From: Elmis aenea
Taxonomy: Eukaryota > Arthropoda > Insecta > Coleoptera > Elmidae
Direction of reading: 5' to 3'
NCBI GenBank assembly: GCA_947652605.1
Contig: OX393577.1
Span: forward strand, 34,413,466-34,477,465
Length of the DNA: 64,000 nucleotides
The notes under the pieces were generated by a model. It was given only the letters and a program-made list of their open reading frames with translations, was not told the origin of the DNA and searched no databases. Position numbers and translations under genes: made by a program. Shown here one piece after another: positions 22,301 through 31,624 of the stretch; the stretch's first letter is position 1; each line of letters starts with the position of its first letter.

Positions 22301-25300
22301 TATAGTATATTGTCTAGTAGTTACAGGATTGGGGAACCTGTGGCCTTTTTATCTATGAAGTGGCGTGCGGCCTTCCAAAGTCAAAAAGATCCCCACCTCT
22401 ATAGTATAAATTTAAGCCGACTATTGTAGATTGGCCTTTTGCTTAGATACTGCATACGCTTTAAGACATTTACAAAAATAATCAATATTTATGTCTAGGA
22501 ATAGACATGTCACATGTACTACTGTTCGTGACATGGTTATTGTTGCAGTATAGCATACTCGTGCATTTTCTTAATATTAGGGTATTTTATTTGCAATATT
22601 TTATCATTTACTTAGTCGTATTTTTGGCAAAATTATTAACACACTTTACCTCCGTACTTTGGATTATTAAAAAAAACTAAACATCATTTTTAATATCTTT
22701 AATTAGGTAAAATAAAAGTGGGTGGCAAGATGAACAGAAATGTTTTGCAATATCAGTTTTAAATTATTGTTTTTGATGCAAACGAACAAATCACACAAAT
22801 AATTATAAATTACACCTAATATTTTATTTAAAAAATGTACAGCTAACAGTATATTTTCTAAATTGTTACACATTACTTTAATGTCTAGAAATGTAGTCAA
22901 TGAGTCATGCAGATGTTTCCTTTAAAAATATTATTTTGTGTGTACTTTGCAGTCGTGTGATGTTATGATTTTGTTTTATTTATATTTTTACTAAAACTGA
23001 AATCAAAATAATGTGTTTGTAGCAGCATTGCTTGGTAACTCGTAGCAAAATTTTTATTTTAAATTATTGTACCTATCGTAAAAAATACTAAGGTTTATAA
23101 AAATTAAATAGTTGCCAACAAAATTTTCTATTTAAGATATCGACCGACGATTGCAATAAGGAATCAGTCTTCAAAGAATCTCCTAACCATAATATCTACG
23201 TTGCTCAAGATATTCCTGGCAGTCCTGTTTATGCAGGTATGTTAAAGAGAATTAACTAATAGCTAAAGTTGAATCGTTCAATGTACTAAAAAAGTAATTA
23301 ACTAACTTATATTAAACATATATTTAGCGAAAACAAGTTAATTGTTCAGTTATTTTTATACCTAATGCGGTTTCGTTAATTTAAAAAAATGCTTAAAATT
23401 TTCTTCCATAGACGCTATAGTTTACTGATACTCTACAAATTGTTTGTTTTACGCTAACCATCCTGTTAACGATTAAATTAATATCACTGAGAGTCGGGCC
23501 GATTCCAATTACGTCAATCTGGAAAATTAGTAGGCGACGTGTACTTCTGGAATATACCTACAAAGCCAGTTATTGCTCTGGAGACCGTGCGGGGAGTATA
23601 ATCCGTATTTGTTTTCAATTTAACGAGTATTGCTCGTTAATTTATTGAAAGCGGATTAAATTTTATTTAACACACAAGAGCGGATGTTAAAAAGATAATA
23701 AAAAATGCAATCGAAATAGCGCTGTTCGCGCTTGGAATCAATTTAAAACTATAAGTGTATATAAAACAAAGGTAATATATTTAGGTTTATTCCAGCAGGA
23801 CTATGTACGATTCGATGAATGATCAGAGTTGCGCAGTATCCATATCGCGTTCTAGCGTTCTCTGATAGTTTATTGTTAGTCAGTCGACTGTGTCGGCAGT
23901 TATCGGGTAATTCATGAACTAGTTTGTGGATGATAAAATCGGTACATAAAAAAAGACAAGAACATCACTGGATTTGCTGCTGCTCACAACTAACGTGGCT
24001 TCTAATTGCTATGAATCGTTCTCCCAGTCCTATGTTAGTACTGGTTAATTAGTATCTATATTTTTACACTTGCGATGCGTGCATTTCTATAAACCCAGCA
24101 GACACAAATGTCATTTACAGTTGGGAATGTCGTTAAAGCGTTCAAGAAGCGGCCAATAGTCCATGGTTGGCGCATGCTCATAAACCAGTTCATGTACAAG
24201 AAATAGCACAAAATACACTGCTGGAAGAAATGTTTTTTTAATGTGCAGAGCAACATAAATCAGTTTAAATTAAAAGCCATTTTAAATCTTTCGCTATAAA
24301 TTTATTGAAACTGAACGATTCAATAAAAGCCTACGTTAAACGTACTTAAATGATATTCTGTGTGCATAATATATTATTACAGATGTTCCTGATATTGTCC
24401 GTAAAGAATATGTTTCAGTAAATGACACATTAAGGCAACCCAATAATCAGTCAATGAGCACGCCAACCCGCGGGCCTCCTTCACTGTTAAATTTCTTGCC
24501 AAAGCCTCCTCCTGTTCCACCACCTCCCGAAACTTACTCAGACCAACAGTTTTGTGATTCTTTTCGAGAAGCGTCTTCTTATTCGGCATCAGATGCATCA
24601 TTAGGGCCAAAGGATTACAAAGTCGACCATCACTTCACGTTACCCTTGAGTCCAGAACCAGATGATTACTTGGGACGCGACGAAGACGTCGAATTTGAAG
24701 AGTTCCCTCGTGAACACTTGCGAATAATCGAAAAACTAGGAGACGGGAAATTCGGTGAAGTGCATTTGTGCGAATTACAGTTAAATTCCGATAATAGTGA
24801 AAATAAATTAGTGGTTGTGTACACTTTAAGACTTGAATCTTATCGAACAGAATTTAATAAAGAAGTACAGAGTTTAGCTCGATTAAATGATTTTAACGTT
24901 GCGAAGTTAGTTGGAGCATGCTTAGATAGTGAACCTGTTTGTGTTGTGCGGGAATATACGGAAATGGGGGATCTGTGTCAGTTTCTACAAGATCACGTAG
25001 CGGAAACCGCAATGCCACTCACTTGTTCCGCAAATACCTTAAGGTAGGCGCCAAACTTAAGTGGATAATCCAAGTTGTATATAACTATTTTGTTACAAAC
25101 TTTGATTACAGTTATGGTTGCCTTATATACATGGCTACGCAAATTGCATCGGGAATGAAATATCTCGAATCACTACGTTTTATTCACAAGGACCTGGCCG
25201 CAAGGTAAATCTACTTTATTACTAAATGGCGCTGTTCCTAAAATGTGTTCAACAATTTATAGACTTTGACCAACAACCAGTTTGCAGTATAAAGCATTTT

Positions 25301-27128
25301 AATTTTACTCTTTCGGTGGCCAATTTACAAAGAGAATTGGTAGTTTTAAGAACAAAATAAATCAAATAGGTACCTGTTGATTTAACACTGCTTGGTAGAA
25401 ATAATCAGAATCAGACGAATTGTGAGCCCAGTAACACAAAGCTGCGTCAAATTTTGATCGATGAATAATTCTCGGCAACTAATCAACATCAACCATAGAA
25501 ACTACATTTGCAGTTTAAATTTAAGCGAGTTTTTACAACTGAACTTGTTTATTTCCTAAGAATATTGATTCTATAAAACATTCTTAACCAATTTTATTTA
25601 AAATGCACATTAAAAACCAAGTCAAAGAATACAATAAGGAAGTTAAGAGAACAATTTAAGAACTAATCAGTGCCATACAAACAACGTTCGTTGAGCAGCT
25701 CCAACAATGTGAAATGCAATTTCTTACTTATTAAGTGTTGCCAACTTCACAGTAGCCCGTTATATAAACGTACTGTTTTTATTTTCAGTTCTACTTAACC
25801 TATATTGCTCTAATTTAAGTTGCTTTGTCGATCTTGTGTAGTTTTTCGGCCGAAAACATTACCTACTATCTATGTAGATATTACATCAATTAGCGTAGTC
25901 ACCCCATTGTTGTCTTTTAAGAATTAACATTTAATTTTTACAAATTTTACAATAAATTCTTATCGCCCAAGTATGTGTGGAGGTTTTCAAAATAAAATCA
26001 GTTCGTATTAATGTCGATTTACATACCTTATTTTTCGAACTATAGAATGCAGTCCACGTTTATAAGACAATTTTTAAAAGATACGTATATGCCATATTTT
26101 GCGAACTATAAGCGGCACTTTTTTTTTTTTTAAAAAGATCGATTTAAAATTAGGGGTTGTCTTATGGTCGAAAGATATAATAATATGTATACATAAAACA
26201 CTTCCCAATTTTAAATCGATCTTTTATTTTACAAAAAAAAAGTGCGTCTTATGGTCCGCCAAATACGGCATACCTATACGTATCTAATAGCATAAAATTT
26301 ACCTAAACGCGCATTAAAATTACAAAATTTTGCATTTAAAATGACTTATCTTCTAATAATTGTCAATCATCATGTTTGTACATATTTACTTACGGTAAGA
26401 TTATAATCCAGAATTAGTTACTAACCACCGGACCACAGGGAGACAGCTAATTATAAATTATAAGGATCTACTAATCATACTGTGCAATAAAACATTATCA
26501 ATAAAATTTAGTACGTCGCATTAGGATTAAATCATGTTTCCTGTATATGTTTGTTTTGTATCACCTTTAGGAATTGCCTCGTGGGGAGGAAATATTCCAT
26601 CAAGGTGTCGGATCTCGGTGCTGGTCGGCAATTGTATGTGAACGATTATTGCCTGGTAGCAGACTCAAAGCCTTTGCCAATTCGATGGATGGCATGGGAA
26701 AGCGTCCTTTTGGTAATTAAATAAAAAATAAATGATTGATTATTTTCCAAGATATGTTTTCTATAGGGAAAGTTTACGACTAAAAGTGATGTGTGGTCTT
26801 TCGCTGTTACATTGTGGGAAATACTGACATTCGCTCGAGAGCAACCGTTTGAAGAATTCAGCGATGAAAAGGTTATAGAAAATGTCACTTATTTCTACCA
26901 AGATAACGGCAAACATGTGAGTAACCTAGGGTTCGCAGTGATGAAAATTCTATGGCCATTACTTTTTATGTGTAGATACTCTTGAATGTGCCAATCAACT
27001 GCCCCAAGGAGATATACGATCTTATGTGCGAATGCTGGCAGAGAAATGAATCCGATAGGCCCACATTTCGTGAAATACATCTGTTTCTGCAAAGAAAGAA
27101 TCTTGGTTATAACGCAGACCTCAATTGA
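13168..27128 (+). CDS. Ddr: Discoidin domain receptor tyrosine kinase (3' part), candidate pseudokinase
   Basis: Eleven exons join in phase: 13168-13315, 17262-17441, 18263-18402, 18492-18699, 19996-20315, 23137-23236, 24383-25043, 25112-25204, 26571-26712, 26767-26916 and 26976-27128. All use GT-AG borders. The product (764 residues here, N-terminus missing) runs: end of the F5/8-type discoidin domain (1-48), discoidin-like domain (about 50-225), extracellular juxtamembrane, one membrane helix (about 283-306), tyrosine- and proline-rich cytosolic juxtamembrane, and a C-terminal kinase domain (about 475-764). In this family the discoidin domain binds collagen at the plasma membrane. Family hallmarks include [43 protein letters not shown] and WMAWES. 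Catalytic motifs are altered: VAxK Lys is Tyr512, HRD is H611-K-D613, DFG is D631-L-G633, and activation-loop DYY is DYC. The glycine loop GDGKFGEV (485-492) and the alphaC Glu are kept. Signalling may be non-catalytic (inference). Confidence 0.95.
14545..14700. mobile_element. Solo left end of a TACAGGGTG-type element in a Ddr intron
   Basis: TACAGGGTGACCTAGAGATT starts at 14545 after a TA, with AT-rich arm-like sequence behind it. No matching right end is seen before the reverse-transcriptase remnant that follows. It is probably truncated. Confidence 0.45.
14850..15880 (-). pseudogene. Non-LTR retrotransposon remnant with RNase H domain
   Basis: On the - strand, [20 protein letters not shown] (15600-15665) matches the first RNase H motif (YTDGSK..GGTG) of non-LTR elements. 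Further RNase H-like sequence follows toward 14850 with many stops: FQAEVYA, VTDN and [12 protein letters not shown] stretches. Clades with RNase H (I, R1 or LOA type) are likely sources. It sits antisense in the Ddr intron 13316-17261. Confidence 0.75.
15881..17261. other. Remainder of the Ddr intron, nothing recognised
   Basis: AT-rich. The acceptor TATTACAG ends at 17261. Short frames here look random. Confidence 0.5.
17262..17441 (+). CDS. Ddr: Ddr exon: start of discoidin-like domain
   Basis: It encodes [27 protein letters not shown] and [17 protein letters not shown], all highly typical of DDR proteins. It enters and leaves in phase 1 and the donor is GTAACA. Confidence 0.95.
18263..18402 (+). 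CDS. Ddr: Ddr exon: discoidin-like domain, YEWVGW segment
   Basis: It encodes [20 protein letters not shown], then [19 protein letters not shown] and LFTKEVQ. The family equivalent is Y-D-Y-V-G-W-R-N with FEFDRIRNF. Acceptor TTGAATAG, donor GTATGT, ends in phase 0. The following intron is only 89 bp. Confidence 0.95.
18492..18699 (+). CDS. Ddr: Ddr exon: end of discoidin-like domain
   Basis: It encodes [40 protein letters not shown] and [13 protein letters not shown]. The family equivalent is HHRxxxxxKCQYHFAxxWMxFSEIxFxS. The human-type cysteine (KCQYHF) is leucine here. Acceptor TTTTTCAG, donor GTAAGC, ends in phase 1. Confidence 0.95.
18700..19995. other. Ddr intron, nothing recognised
   Basis: AT-rich intron. 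A lone hAT-like start CAGTGGCATCC at 19230 has no credible partner. The acceptor TTTTGGTAG ends at 19995. Confidence 0.6.
19996..20315 (+). CDS. Ddr: Ddr exon: extracellular stalk and transmembrane helix
   Basis: It starts [13 protein letters not shown], joining the phase-1 end of the previous exon. An acidic and Ser/Thr/Asn-rich stalk follows, then the membrane helix from [11 protein letters not shown] to FVVYRNHR (residues about 283-306) with a basic stop-transfer sequence. The exon ends at EDDFK in phase 0 before GTAATT. The acceptor choice is based on phase and similarity. An upstream in-frame ATG at 19920 is intronic. Confidence 0.88.
21575..22135. repeat. Inverted pair of degenerate AAATTACAC arrays
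   Basis: About 21583-21690 holds six or so spaced copies of AAATTACAC or AAATCACAC. About 22021-22130 holds the same word in the opposite orientation (GTGTAATTT, GTGTGAAATTT). A unique 330-bp centre separates them. It may be a MITE with subterminal repeats. No clear terminal repeat or target duplication was found. Confidence 0.45.
22324..22402. mobile_element. Possible 79-bp hAT-like miniature element
   Basis: CAGGATTGGGGAACCTGTGG at the left is loosely mirrored by GATCCCCACCTCTA at the right, and a GGCC word lies on each side of the centre. The end style is hAT-like. The target duplication is unclear. Confidence 0.28.
23137..23236 (+). CDS. Ddr: Ddr exon: cytosolic juxtamembrane with tyrosine motifs
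   Basis: It encodes [19 protein letters not shown] followed by [14 protein letters not shown]. Two tyrosines (NIYVAQ, SPVYAD) are likely docking sites. The YADVPDI across the next junction resembles the YAEADI of vertebrate DDR juxtamembranes. Acceptor TATTTAAG, donor GTATGT, ends in phase 1. Confidence 0.88.
23784..24232. mobile_element. TTCCAGCA-family MITE, copy 1, in a Ddr intron
   Basis: It starts GTTTATTCCAGCAGGACTAT and ends ACTGCTGGAAGAAAT, an inverted repeat of about 12 bases. It shares most of its length with copies at 30876-31624 and 54248-54706, including GACACAAATGTCATT and GTCGTTAAAGCGTT. No coding capacity. The superfamily is unknown. Confidence 0.75.
24383..25043 (+). CDS. 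Ddr: Ddr exon: proline-rich juxtamembrane and kinase N-lobe
   Basis: It encodes [15 protein letters not shown], a proline-rich stretch ([14 protein letters not shown], possible SH3 ligand), then the kinase start [20 protein letters not shown]. The lysine of VAxK is replaced: [11 protein letters not shown], with TAC at 24820-24822. The alphaC glutamate is kept (FNKEVQ). The hinge reads [17 protein letters not shown]. Acceptor TATTACAG, donor GTAGGC, ends in phase 2. Confidence 0.95.
25112..25204 (+). CDS. Ddr: Ddr exon: kinase alphaE and catalytic loop
   Basis: It encodes [20 protein letters not shown], then [12 protein letters not shown]. The catalytic Asp is present but the HRD arginine is lysine. 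The preceding intron is 68 bp. Acceptor GATTACAG, donor GTAAAT, phase 2. Confidence 0.95.
25205..26570. other. Ddr intron with a MITE
   Basis: AT-rich intron of 1.37 kb. It contains the MITE at 26088-26272. The acceptor CACCTTTAG ends at 26570. Confidence 0.6.
26088..26272. mobile_element. 185-bp MITE with TATGCCRTATTT ends
   Basis: The left end TATGCCATATTTTGCGAACT mirrors the right end, whose complement is TATGCCGTATTTGGCGGACC. Both are followed by ATAAG, a GCAC-type word and a T run. A related half-end, ACCTTATTTTTCGAACTATA, lies just upstream at about 26026. TA flanks are likely. No coding sequence. Confidence 0.7.
26571..26712 (+). CDS. Ddr: Ddr exon: activation segment
   Basis: It encodes [20 protein letters not shown], then [19 protein letters not shown] and [11 protein letters not shown] is DLG. 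The paired tyrosines of the DDR activation loop (DYYR) become DYCL. The P+1 loop PIRWMAWES is typical. Donor GTAATT, ends in phase 0. Confidence 0.95.
26767..26916 (+). CDS. Ddr: Ddr exon: kinase C-lobe, alphaF
   Basis: It encodes [20 protein letters not shown], then [20 protein letters not shown] and YFYQDNGKH. The SDVWSF aspartate that anchors the regulatory spine is kept. Flanking introns are 54 and 59 bp. Confidence 0.95.
26976..27128 (+). CDS. Ddr: Ddr terminal coding exon
   Basis: It encodes [20 protein letters not shown], then [19 protein letters not shown] and a short tail ending ADLN and TGA (27126-27128). The CW..x(5,6)RP motif closes the kinase domain. Acceptor TGTGTAG. Confidence 0.95.
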   Translation: MLLNVPINCPKEIYDLMCECWQRNESDRPTFREIHLFLQRKNLGYNADLN

Positions 27129-27986
27129 CATTTAATATTTATTGCATTTAACGACAATAACAATTTTAGCATTATGTGATACATAGCTTTACCCTACAAT
27201 TCTAAAATAATACCTACGTGATCTTATATTAATGTTTATTCGTAAACATGAATCCTAGTTGTAGGCATTTTATTCGTTTTGTTGTAGCGCTTGTGCGCCT
27301 GCCTCTGTGCCTTGAATTTATTGTTGATCTTTTTGAATACTTCGTTTCGTGAAATATTGTTTTGCGCTGAAAAGTTTCACAGAGACGTATAGCATTATTA
27401 GCGAAGTATTAAACTTTCATATACAAAGTAATATCGTTTACTTTGTGTAGCATGTACGCGACATCATGTTCATAGTAAACCTTCATTCAACCTTCCACAA
27501 CATATTCAGAGACTAAAATAGTTATTCACGCGTGTTTGATCACAATAGCCATTAAATTTGTTCTACCCTTAACAAATTTTTTTACTTTTAAATTTAGGAA
27601 ACGAATTAGTTTCTGTAAAAACGCGATAATAGTAAAGCAGTGCAGACGTGTTAAATATACATAGGTACACAATTTTTACTTTTCAGTAAATTTATTTGAA
27701 TTGTAAGGTGTTTATCTTAATATAATTTTTAACGTATGCTTAAAAGTAAGCAATTTTTAATATGAACAAATGAGAAATCAATATGAAAATTGTATCCGTT
27801 TTATTTGGGTTGACCGCACCGATATGGGCACTGGACAAGTGTAAATAACAACTTCACTGACCAAAATATATACCTCCATGGATTGAAAGTTTACCGCAGT
27901 TGCTATTTATTATCGTTTCATTTTTTAATGTAATGTTACAAATAAGTATTATTGTCACGGTACCCGACATGTAACCGCGCGGCATA
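27129..27986. other. 3' flank of Ddr, probable 3' UTR then intergenic
   Basis: AT-rich, no frame of note. I do not see a clear AATAAA signal. ATTAAA-type words near 27407 and 27551 are possible polyadenylation signals. Confidence 0.4.
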
Positions 27987-28750
27987 TACGAGGGCGTATT
28001 GAAAAGTAAGGTCTCCAACGATGCCATTTCCGAACGCGAGTTGCTAGGCGAAATTTGACAACAGCGCTGCATTCCTTGGTTCCTCCAACACAGTGTAGAA
28101 CCATCCGCGAGACCTTGGGACGCTCAATCGCTGCGTAGTAGTCGTTTAGGATGCGGCTTCCGCCTAGCTCGCCCGCCAGGTGCGAACTGCGCTCAGTCAT
28201 TCGATTTTTGAATGCAAAAAAGGTTTCTCCGATAGACATTCATCGCCAGTTAGTGAAAGTGTACGGGATAAGGGAAGGTCTTAATGAAGAGTGTGGCTAC
28301 TTCTCATGAAGGGTTATTCTCCGGTTATTGCGCACCATCTCGTCGATTCGAGCTGCCGTTGATTCCGGCAAACTCGGCTGCCCCGACCGCTGCTCATCGT
28401 GGACGTTTGCCGGCCCTCAGAAAACTCCCGGCACCACTTCCGCACGTTTTTTATGTCCATACAATTCGCACCGTATACTTCCACTAACTGGCGATGAATG
28501 TCTATCGGAGAAACCTTTTTTGCATTCAAAAATCGAATGACTGAGCGCAGTTCGCACCTGGCGGGCGAGCTAAGCGGGAGCCCCATCCTTAACGGCTGCT
28601 ACGCAGCGACCTAGCGTTCCAAGGTCTCGCGGATGGTTCTACACTGTGGTGGGTGAACCAAGGAATGCAGCGCTGTTGTCAAATTTCGCCTAGCAACTCG
28701 CGTTCGGAAATGGCATCGTTGGAGACCTTACTTTTCAATACGCCCTCGTA
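27987..28750. mobile_element. Fold-back mariner-type element
   Basis: The left end CGAGGGCGTATTGAAAAGTA at 27989 is mirrored exactly at 28729-28748, with TA on both sides. The whole 270-bp arms (27989-28262 and about 28480-28748) are reverse complements and include transposase coding sequence. The loop is about 28265-28478. It is fairly GC-rich compared with its surroundings. Confidence 0.85.
28314..28586 (-). pseudogene. Mariner transposase N-terminal (HTH) fragment
   Basis: The frame contains CELRSVIRFLNAKKVSPIDI, HRQLVEVYG and VRKWCREFSEGR. This is the first helix-turn-helix of mariner transposases (typically IHRQL..VYG......VRKW...F..GR). The first half lies in the right arm of the fold-back, so part is repeated on the other strand at 28150-28265. 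No catalytic region is present. Confidence 0.75.
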
Positions 28751-28903
28751 AGTTTATTTTAACAAAACGATGAAAAAGTTTTTGTGTTATATCCATTTTT
28801 TTTGTGTATGCAAATATTTCTATTGCTCATATTAACGATAAGATTAGAAGAACTATTTAATTTTTTATGCATACAATTGACCACCTCATGTGCGCAAGGT
28901 TTA

Positions 28904-29485
28904 TACAGGGGAATCGCATAGTTTTCAAAAAGCCACAACTTTTTAAATTTTGAACCAAAAATTTATTTTTTTTAAACAATGTGTTCTACAAACTCGGAAT
29001 TTTAAGAAAATCTTACAAAAAATTAAGTAGCAAAAATAACATCGCGTAGATGGCGCCCTTCCGATTGAACACATGTTTCCAGACGTACCCTGAAGTTACG
29101 CATTGAATCTTGTCATTTCTCGTGGAATGGCTTGGATTTCTCTTCGGATGGCTTCCTTCAACTCTGGTAATGTACGTGGTTTTTTAACGTAAACACGTGA
29201 TTTTAAGAAACCCCAAAGAAAGAAGTCCGGGATCGTCAGGTCGGGGGGCCCAAGGAACATCTCCAAAACGAGAGATTACTCTTCCAGGGATAGCTTGTCG
29301 GACACGTTCCATCGAAATTCTAGCAGTGTGGGGCCGTAGCGCGGTGCTTAAGATCCCACATCTTGCGTGTAACTGAAACTTCTAACTCCCCTCTACACAA
29401 TAGGACCTTCCCAACCGCCATCCCCCCACTACTTGCCGTGTACTACCCAATACAAAACCATGCGATTCCCGGTAAACACCCTGTA
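28904..29485. mobile_element. 582-bp deleted mariner-like element
   Basis: The left end TACAGGGGAATCGCAT and right end (complement TACAGGGTGTTTACCGGGAA then TCGCATGG) match apart from a short gap at the left. It has TA flanks and retains only transposase 3' sequence on the - strand. The organisation is like that of the 12176-12746 element. Confidence 0.75.
29050..29232 (-). pseudogene. Mariner-like transposase C-terminal fragment
   Basis: On the - strand it reads DFFLWGFLKSRVYVKKPRTL, then PELKEAIRREIQAIPREM and TRF, followed by a stop. This is the region from the last catalytic-Asp motif into the C-terminal helices. It is truncated. Confidence 0.75.
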
Positions 29486-29525
29486 TATAAATTTAAGTAT
29501 ATCCAACATTTCCTTGATACTAATT

Positions 29526-29765
29526 CAGTGATGAGCAACCCGTGGGCCGCATCAATTATTTAAATGCGGCTCTCAGAGATTGTTTAATTAGCCAAATTAA
29601 AAAGTTTTTTCGTTTAACACAATGTATAAATCTATAAAATCATTGTTAGAGACCGTATGTAGTACAGAATATATATTTAAAAAGTAATAAATTAGGTTTT
29701 AGAGTCCATACGGATCATAAGGTTTTCACTTTCGGCCCGCTACTAAAAATGGTTGCTTATCACTG
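29526..29765. mobile_element. 240-bp hAT-like MITE
   Basis: The ends are CAGTGATGAGCAACC and its inverted partner (complement CAGTGATAAGCAACC). Flanking octamers TACTAATT (29518-29525) and ATCTAATT (29766-29773) agree at 6 of 8 positions, as expected for an old 8-bp hAT target duplication. GCGGC and GGCCCGC words lie near each end. No coding sequence. Confidence 0.75.
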
Positions 29766-29773
29766 ATCTAATT

Positions 29774-30875
29774 GATTGTGTGATTTCTGTACCTGTATCA
29801 TCCTTTGGACGAAGATGTCAGAATAGGTGTACTACTGTGTGTCAGTGCTGACAGACCTTGCAAGACTGATGGTGGCTTGGAAAGTCGCAAAATGTGAACA
29901 TTTCTGCATTTATTACTGAAAAAACTTGTTGCCTTGCGTATATCTAAATATGCAGATTCACGTAAATTTATTGTGCGATTTTAAGAACGGAACTCGCACG
30001 TACGCAAAAGGTCAAGTAAATTAAGACGGCAAGTTACAAAAACTGCCACAAAATCGTTATGTAAATTTTATCAGATGAAAGCTTAAAGGAACGCAATAAG
30101 AAAATTTTGAAATTATTGCCCAGTTTCATGAAAATTTACTAAATTACAAATAAACATTACAATTTGTAACGTGTACATAACATTTTTAAGTAAATTTTAA
30201 TGTTTTGATAATATGGATCTTGAAATACTTAAGTAACCGATATATGTAATGTTAATTTTCGGGCAAATATATTACTTCGTGCCATAGCTATGTAAAATAA
30301 TTTATTTCCATGAATACATTGCATTTGTCTACGAATTTAATTTCATATGAATCCATCACGCACATGTGTACTTATAATAAAAACACAAACGAATCGACAA
30401 TTAAATATAAATTTAAAATATCCAACGACAACCCTGTGACTCTTAAATAAATTTTACATGAAGTAGTGTATCTTGTATAATTTACAGGCTTGCATTTACG
30501 TGAGTAAATTCTAATAATTATAAAAATGGAAAAGGTGTAAAGTTAAAAATAAAATAAACTTTAATACTAAATAAATATAAAATAAACATTCGTATTAAAA
30601 TTAAAATAGTCACAAATCAAATACAAATATAAGATATGCAAATCAAATAAAATGTTAAGGTAATGATTATTATTCTACGTTCGTTGTTACTTTTACCAAA
30701 ATAAGTAACGCTGCAGTTTTTAACCTACCTCATACAACATTAAGCACTAATGATCAGTCAAACAAATTTGGTTCATGAGCAGTATATCTAGCGACTAAAA
30801 CCTTTCAACTATATTAATAAAACAACTTGAATTTTATTTTCTCAATGATTGTATGCATAAATATTGCACTAAAAG
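29774..30875. other. AT-rich DNA, nothing recognised
   Basis: No coding, RNA or transposon signal that I can support. Confidence 0.5.
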
Positions 30876-31624
30876 GTTTGTTCCAGCAAGACTATGTACA
30901 ATCCGATGAAGGATCAGATATTAGCGCAGTATCGATTTAGCGTTCCAGCATGGTATCTGAAAGTTCATCAGACGATTATACGGATGTTTTAGCGATTATC
31001 GTATAAATTTATGAACTAGTTTATGGACGGTGAAAATAGTACTAGAACTATAGGTGGACTTTTATAGACATGCGCAGTTGATGCTTAAACTCCAATGAAC
31101 ACAGTAGACACAAATGTCATTTTTTTACGACCACTATTGTAAATGACCATTACGGTACAGCCTGCATGCATAGTAAGTCTTTACGCACCGTAAGCAAAAA
31201 GCACGCTTTTCTAGAAATGTCAAAGTAGACTCACGTCAAACTTAACTGTTAACAGTGTACGTACAAGTGTCTTTACTATTAGCCAAAAAAAAAACGATAG
31301 TTGTATGTATTATGTGGTCGTAGAAAAAGTATGCTACGAAACACGAGTTGTAAAGCAATTACGCACTCGTGGAAATTCGCACTCGCCGCTACGCGACTCC
31401 GTGCGCAACTTTTCCACTCGTGCGTAATATGCTTCTTACAACTCTTGTTATGTTATATACTATTTGACAACTCTTGTTATGTAATAATATACTTTTGCAG
31501 TTAGGCATGTCATTAAAGCGTCCCAACAGCGGCTTATACATTTATTAGTCCATAGTTGACGCAAGTGCATAAAGCACTATGTATCAGTACGCGGATTAGT
31601 ACAAAATGCACTGCTGGAACAAAC
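30876..31624. mobile_element. TTCCAGCA-family MITE, copy 2, with insertion
   Basis: It begins GTTTGTTCCAGCAAGACTAT and ends CTGCTGGAACAAAC, the clearest terminal repeats of the three copies (GTTTGTTCCAGCA). Relative to copies 1 and 3 it carries about 375 extra bases (roughly 31122-31497) after CAAATGTCAT. The extra sequence has its own short inverted repeat, ACGCACTCGTGGAA against TTCCACTCGTGCGT. Confidence 0.75.

Larger units (their letters stand above)
20316..23136. other. Ddr intron with small repeats
   Basis: A 2.8-kb AT-rich intron. It carries an inverted pair of degenerate AAATTACAC arrays (21575-22135) and a very small hAT-like element near 22324. Otherwise nothing is recognised. Confidence 0.6.
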
